NCBI GenBank assembly: GCA_014529385.2
Contig: CM043947.1
Location: forward strand, 121,534,891-121,598,890
Length of the DNA: 64,000 bases
Direction of reading: 5' to 3'
DNA from: Adiantum capillus-veneris
Taxonomy: Eukaryota; Streptophyta; Polypodiopsida; Polypodiales; Pteridaceae
Shown here: one piece after another, positions 59,612 through 64,000 of the stretch
How positions within the stretch are numbered: the first letter of the stretch is position 1
Layout of the letters: each line of letters opens with the position of its first letter
Notes under the pieces: generated by a model
Seen by the model: only the letters and a program-made list of their open reading frames with translations
What the model was told of the DNA's origin: nothing
Databases searched by the model: none
Position numbers and translations under genes: made by a program

Positions 59612-60399
59612 TTCCTCTTTTTTCAGCTTCTTGATTATCTACGATAAGAGAAAGTAGAAGCATATTACTAAACATGTACAGAAAATAAATCAAATAGTTT
59701 GCAACTACTAGATGCAAAGAATTAAGAGACATGTCATTAACAAATTCCAACACTTGATTCATCAATGTGCATGGATACAATAGGGGTGAAATGGATTGCA
59801 CATGCCTTCTAAAGACATCTTCTAATTGCATGAAGTTACAACAAAAACACACTCATTGCTTTGCATTTGGTTTCTTTCTCTTCCTAAATGAATCAAGAGG
59901 TATATCCATTGTGGGACTTCCACCTAAGTTCTTGGGAGTCGATTTCTTGCGCTTTGGTGTTGGCTTCTTCCGTGCTGGAGGGGGTGTTGCTTTTAGCGCA
60001 TCGACAACTGCCTCATCTGATGCTTCATCTCTAGTGTCCACACTTGGTGATTCTTTGGCACTCAACGGAGAACGCAACAGCCTTCTTGGAGTTATTTGTT
60101 GCCTAGGTGATTTGACTGCAGAAGACTTTGCCATCAAGATGTCTTCAACTACTCCACGTATTGCATCCCTACGGCAGACTCTGCTTCAAAGGGCTGGCTG
60201 CATCCCTCGGGTAGACTCCGCTTCAAGGCCTTGCTGCATCCCTGGGGTAATCAGGCCATTCTTCCTTTTGGAATGCATTGTCCTGTTGGAGCAAGCATGC
60301 GATGATTGTTCTACAAAGCAAGCTATTTACAAAGTCTCACTTGGAGTATCCCAAAATACACACATAAATACTGATTTTGGTACCTACCAGTGGCCTGCG

Positions 60400-62834
60400 T
60401 AGAGACTCTCTCTATTTATGTCCTCAATGATTCTTGTATACAGGTCTCTGCTGGGATGTTTGTACCTGCAAATGATTTCATTAAATGCAAGAGTTTAAAC
60501 TACCAATGGAAAGTGGGCCTGCAATAGTAGTAGTAAATAATTGACACAATGACTACCTGCACTTGATTCTTTCATCTCACTCTTCACCTTCAGACCAGTC
60601 ATATGCTTAGCTCTAGGGGGAACAAACATCTTGCAATCTAGTGCAACACAATAGCCATAGTCCCTACATACATGCTTGAAGCATAGCATATGGTACACAT
60701 GGGTGCAAGGCAGGGAGAATACATCCAAGCTTCTAGCATCAAACGGGAATCCAAATCCTACACAATGGTAGAACCCATTAAGTGCCACCTCGCTAATGCT
60801 CTGCTTAAAATCCACAGGAGGAAAAGGCTTCATCAAACTTGCTCCCACGTTGAGAAGTCCTCTCCATGGTAACACAAAATTTAAAGTTCTCTGATTCCTG
60901 TGCTATGTTGGTCTCTACTTCTGCAAGTAGTGCCTGTGAAACAAAGAAGACAACACATCTCATTTAAGTCTCAATAACCCAACAAAAGCAGATTGCTGAA
61001 AAGAACATGTAGCGTGAATCTTATCCCTTATTTGCAATACCACATATAAGACAAGCACTTACTCTATATGCTATAAACAAAAGCTTGATGTGGTATATGT
61101 TATGCACTGTGCTATATAGCACATAGCACAGTCCAAGTATAATGTGCTATAAGTGCTACATATAGTAGCACTGTAGATCATAGCAGAGAGACTTTTTAAA
61201 ATACCAGATATAGACGAAACATTTTCTCTATATGCTATATAGCACAAGCTTGTTGGGTATATGATATGCAGTGGGCTATATGAGACATAGCATATAGCAC
61301 AAATATTGTGCTATGTAGCACATACCAAAAATAGAGATTGTGCTATATAGCACAATTCACTATTCCACACACTCCAGGGCTATATTGGGAACATATAACA
61401 CACAAAATGTGCTATTTAGCACAGAGCACATAAAAAGATTGTGCTATGTAGCACATATCAATATTTAACACACACTTCAGGGCTATACTATGAGCATATA
61501 GCATACAAGTATGCTATATAGCACATATTACACATGTCCATTGTGCTATGTATCACATAGCACATAACCACACAGAGAACATAGCATAGAATCACACACA
61601 TTCCAAATAGATGAGGGTACTATTGTGAACATGCTGCACCTAGATTGAACTATAAAGCACATAGCACATAACCACACATAGCATATAACCGCCGACTCCA
61701 TGAAGATGATGGCTATGTTGTGACCATATAGCACATAGCACATAGCATATAACCACCCACTCCATGAAGATGATGGCTATGTTGTGACCATATAACACAT
61801 ATTTTGTGCTATATAGCACATAGCAAAAATAGAATATGCTCATACAGTACATAACCATAAAATCCATGACACTCTAACCACATAACCACATGGAAGTGAA
61901 CCACATACTCCAAAACAAAGTGAAGCACATGTAGGAGGGTATGCACCTTTGCTTTAGCCACATTGGCTTCTAATTCAGCAACGTTCTCTCTAGTAGTACT
62001 TGAGAACTATCCAATCAAATCAATCAGGCATTGTCGAGCTACAGGGTCTTGCACGCAATCAATCTCCGTTTGCAACTTTATGGCCAAAGTGTTTGAGCTT
62101 TGAGCACCCTCAGCCCTATGCAATTCTCTCACTTGATCCTCTACCTGCTTCTTTGCACCCTTAAGTCTTGACTTATAGTCTTGCAATCTGCCCTCTACAA
62201 TATTCTTCATTTTTGCAAGTGCCTTGCTATCCACCTCTGCCAATTGTACCTGGCATCCTCCTGTAGGCACGCTTGACAATGGTACATATGTACCTTCTGT
62301 TTTCAATGATGATCTGGTAGAGGTAGCAGTGGTTTTGGAACCTCTCCCTCTACCACTCATCTGCTCTTCCCACCTCTTGATCTTGTTTTGCAAGTTGTGT
62401 CTTTCTTCTGAGGCTCTCATTGCCCTCTCTGCAAAGATAGCCCAAGAAATTTGATGTTTTCCAGATTCACTGCAGTTTTCCAATGCAAATGCCTTTGCAA
62501 ATTGAGTCCCTACTTCATACATGAAGGGACCCTCCTGGTAGACATCCGAGTGTCTCCACACAAGCTTTTGTAAGAACTCCGACCGAGTATGGTATGCCTT
62601 CACTTTCTTCTGGCTACCCGGAACAGGCTTTGGACATATAAAGATAGCTTCCTAGTCCTCCTCAGAGATGTCATTGTTTCCTGTCAAGCTATGTGGATCA
62701 ACTCCCTCCAATGGCAATCCACGCTCCATATGAAATTCCTCGGCAAGACGACAAAACTTCGTATGAAGAGGTGGTTCGATGTTCCTAACTAGACTGCTGC
62801 TTGCTTGAATCAGATGCTTTGAGGAAGGTGCCAT
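60400..62834 (-). pseudogene. Coiled-coil plus RING-like gene, split by a 1-kb repeat-filled intron
   Basis: ATG 62834 (MAPSSKHLIQASSSL), then through one in-frame TAG (about 62653) into KAYHTRSEFLQKLVWRHSDV and a charged, coiled-coil-like region (SEERHNLQNKIKRWEEQ, KSRLKGAKKQVEDQVRELHR) to LIDLIG. A second in-frame stop follows, then NVAELEANVAKAK up to a donor GT at 61946. An acceptor CAG at 60934 opens exon 2 (ALLAEVETNIAQE). After a one-base shift in a T run it encodes PWRGLLNVGASLMKPFPPVD and a RING-like Cys/His cluster (LPCTHVYHMLCFKHVC, CVALDCKMF). A short last exon probably ends LYAGHW near 60400. RING-like proteins often act in ubiquitin transfer, but key spacing is degenerate here. 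Family not recognised. Confidence 0.55.
60934..61946 (-). repeat. Intron packed with palindromic GTGCTATATAGCAC repeats
   Basis: At least ten near-copies of the 14-base perfect palindrome GTGCTATATAGCAC lie between 61109 and 61820. Exact copies are at 61109, 61340 and 61806; one-base variants at about 61308 and 61440 (CTATGTAG) and 61410 (CTATTTAG). ATAGCACATAGCA-type arms flank many copies. A ~90-bp unit (CATAACCGCCxACTCCATGAAGATGATGGC) is also duplicated at about 61684 and 61748. The block sits between the donor and acceptor of the RING-like gene. Confidence 0.85.
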
Positions 62835-62879
62835 GATGCAATCTCAAGTAATATACCTGCACATCATCCAATGAACTCA

Positions 62880-63522
62880 TGAGATGTGGTGTGCCATCGC
62901 GTATCATCCCTGCTAAAAAGAAACAAGAACTTCATGGGCCTGCTCTTGTAAGCAGGGAATTCAAGGTGATGTGCTATGGGATTTGCCCCAAGATTGCATG
63001 CAGCTTGTGGACTAGCAAATTACCTCGGGAGTCTATATCCTCTCATGCATCCAGTAGCAACATTAGGTTTTGCTCGCCTCTTGTTGCAAATGAGCAAGGT
63101 GTGGCACTCATGCAGCTCCAAATGTAGCTTAATGTAGCTAAATGATCCCAAGTAGGGCGCGCGTGCTCAAGCAGTAGAGAGTGTACATGTTCAATGGGAG
63201 ATACATACCTCGAAGAGAAGAGGGCGGTTACTGCAATTGTCCTTGAAGCAGCCAAGCTTGCACAGTAGAAGCTCTAAGCACAGTAGACCTTGAGCACGCG
63301 AGAGAGAGAGAGGCGGGGGGTCGGGGGGGGGGGGCACGGTGTTTGAAACTGCCAACTACTCATGAAACAAAGTGGGTGTGTGAAGGCTGAATTTTTCAGT
63401 ATAACGTTTTTTAGAATATAAATTTGGACGTCTGAAATATGGCACCATTGACCACACCCCCAATGTCATGCTATGCTATTTAATTATATCACATATATAG
63501 CTTTCCACCTATTCATGATTTC

Positions 63523-63553
<31 letters not shown>

Positions 63554-64000
63554 ATGCTCTCCCTCTAGCTTAGCTCTAAAATCTCTCTATGTGCTCTCTC
63601 TCTCTCTCTCTAACTTCTTTCTTTCTCTCTCGTTTTTGTCTTCTTTCCATATTTTCAGTCATGATCTCTCCCACACACATTTCTCTCCCAATCAATAGGT
63701 GGATTCTCTACTCTCGGGGGGGGGGGGGGGGGGGGGGGGGAGGGGCGCAGTGAATAGCTAAGTGACTATCACATGATTGCAACAGAAAGGGTTATTGAAT
63801 TTTATTTTTTCTTACTTTTTCACATACAAAATGGTATCATAAAATGGAATTGGAAAAAAAATAACAAATTGAATAGAAAAAGGGGTTTTTTTTTGTGAAA
63901 GATTCATAGATAAGGAGTTTTAGAATTAGTCCTTGAACGCATGTGATATACAAAATTAACACATAGTGACCTCCCCAAGACTCTCTATTGTGATGCTCAA
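62880..64000. other. Right-edge flank with microsatellites and a G25 run
   Basis: Contains a (GA)n/G-rich stretch at 63297-63335, (CT)n at 63530-63553 and 63590-63610, and 25 consecutive G at 63716-63740. CTCTAAAATCTCTCTATGTG near 63580 repeats the sequence at 42951. Otherwise no gene was recognised. Confidence 0.6.

Larger units (their letters stand above)
57011..60278 (-). pseudogene. FCP1/NIF-like phosphatase-domain protein with internal repeats
   Basis: Start-like ATG near 60278 (MHSKRKNGLITPG), an in-frame TGA soon after, then a basic Pro-rich region (60137-59853; PPPARKKPTPKRKKSTPKN). An intron-like gap follows to about 59642 (TCGTAG acceptor). Next come two 37-residue repeats (EGSIGSLAQSYPVKNP), three 80-residue Asp/Ala/Val-rich repeats, and a C-terminal HAD-type domain: NLCIILDVNGLLIRSYK, RPNASIFLHALLQRA, QVALWSCMTQDN (57740-57480), GKMQFEYVV, KPIFFK, then VDDTLYKCMLNPPGTWVC (57271-57200). 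Motif I reads DVNG where classical FCP1 has DxDxT; plant NIF-like relatives commonly have D-x-N. Small tandem repeats and a shift near 57290-57345 split the domain. The function, if any, would be Ser/Thr phosphatase-like in the nucleus. It is convergent to the transposase-like gene. Confidence 0.7.

Noticed and set aside
61080-61860. CRISPR-like pattern of short palindromes with spacers
   Set aside because: Spacing and repeat sequence vary, there are no cas genes, and the context is a plant-type intron.

Overview
This window is plant-type nuclear DNA from a large, repeat-rich genome. The evidence is Ty3/gypsy and Ty1/copia LTR retrotransposons with plant-style primer-binding sites (initiator-Met tRNA and a tRNA-Asp-like type), hAT and LINE remnants, a MITE, very long (CT)n/(CA)n microsatellites, GT-AG introns, and a plant-type FCP1/NIF-like phosphatase domain. 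I cannot name the species. I see no rRNA, tRNA or CRISPR array, and no gene I am confident is an ordinary single-copy host gene.

Layout. 1-1.6 kb: broken gag-protease of a Ty3/gypsy element (minus), cut by the window edge. 4.2-8.6 kb and 21.6-27.8 kb: two copies of one gag-(protease) element family on the minus strand, each with an upstream LTR and tRNA-Asp-like PBS; neither shows reverse transcriptase or integrase. The second copy carries a 287-bp MITE whose empty site is present in the first. 8.7-15.1 kb: poorly coding DNA with two related 3'-LTR-like blocks, each preceded by a small hairpin with an AGGA loop and a polypurine tract. 15.2-16.1 kb: degenerate CCTAAA-like repeats and microsatellites. 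16.7-20.6 kb: a LINE fragment and two copia copies, one inserted into the other (minus). 27.8-32 kb: mostly featureless, with a LINE-like remnant. 31.8-35.8 kb: tandem repeats and a decayed hAT transposase. 36-43 kb: microsatellites, small gypsy and copia fragments, and an inverted copia junction.

43.3-62.8 kb is the most unusual part. A plus-strand transposase-like gene (DNA-binding-like N-terminus, ~1-kb intron, Cys/His-rich core with WSDGA and GHGKGExDGAGA motifs) faces two minus-strand genes: an FCP1-like phosphatase with 3 x 80-residue repeats, and a coiled-coil plus RING-like gene. The ~1-kb introns of the transposase and of the RING-like gene are both filled with the same palindromic GTGCTATATAGCAC-type repeat family, and pieces of both introns are copied between the convergent genes. 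I infer that these genes may have belonged to one large DNA element; all now carry stops or frameshifts.

A nearly pristine 8.9-kb chromodomain Ty3/gypsy element (47106-56012, one 1649-codon gag-pol ORF, LTRs differing at only three places) has inserted into the transposase gene exactly between two codons. The reading frame resumes on the far side for 29 more codons.
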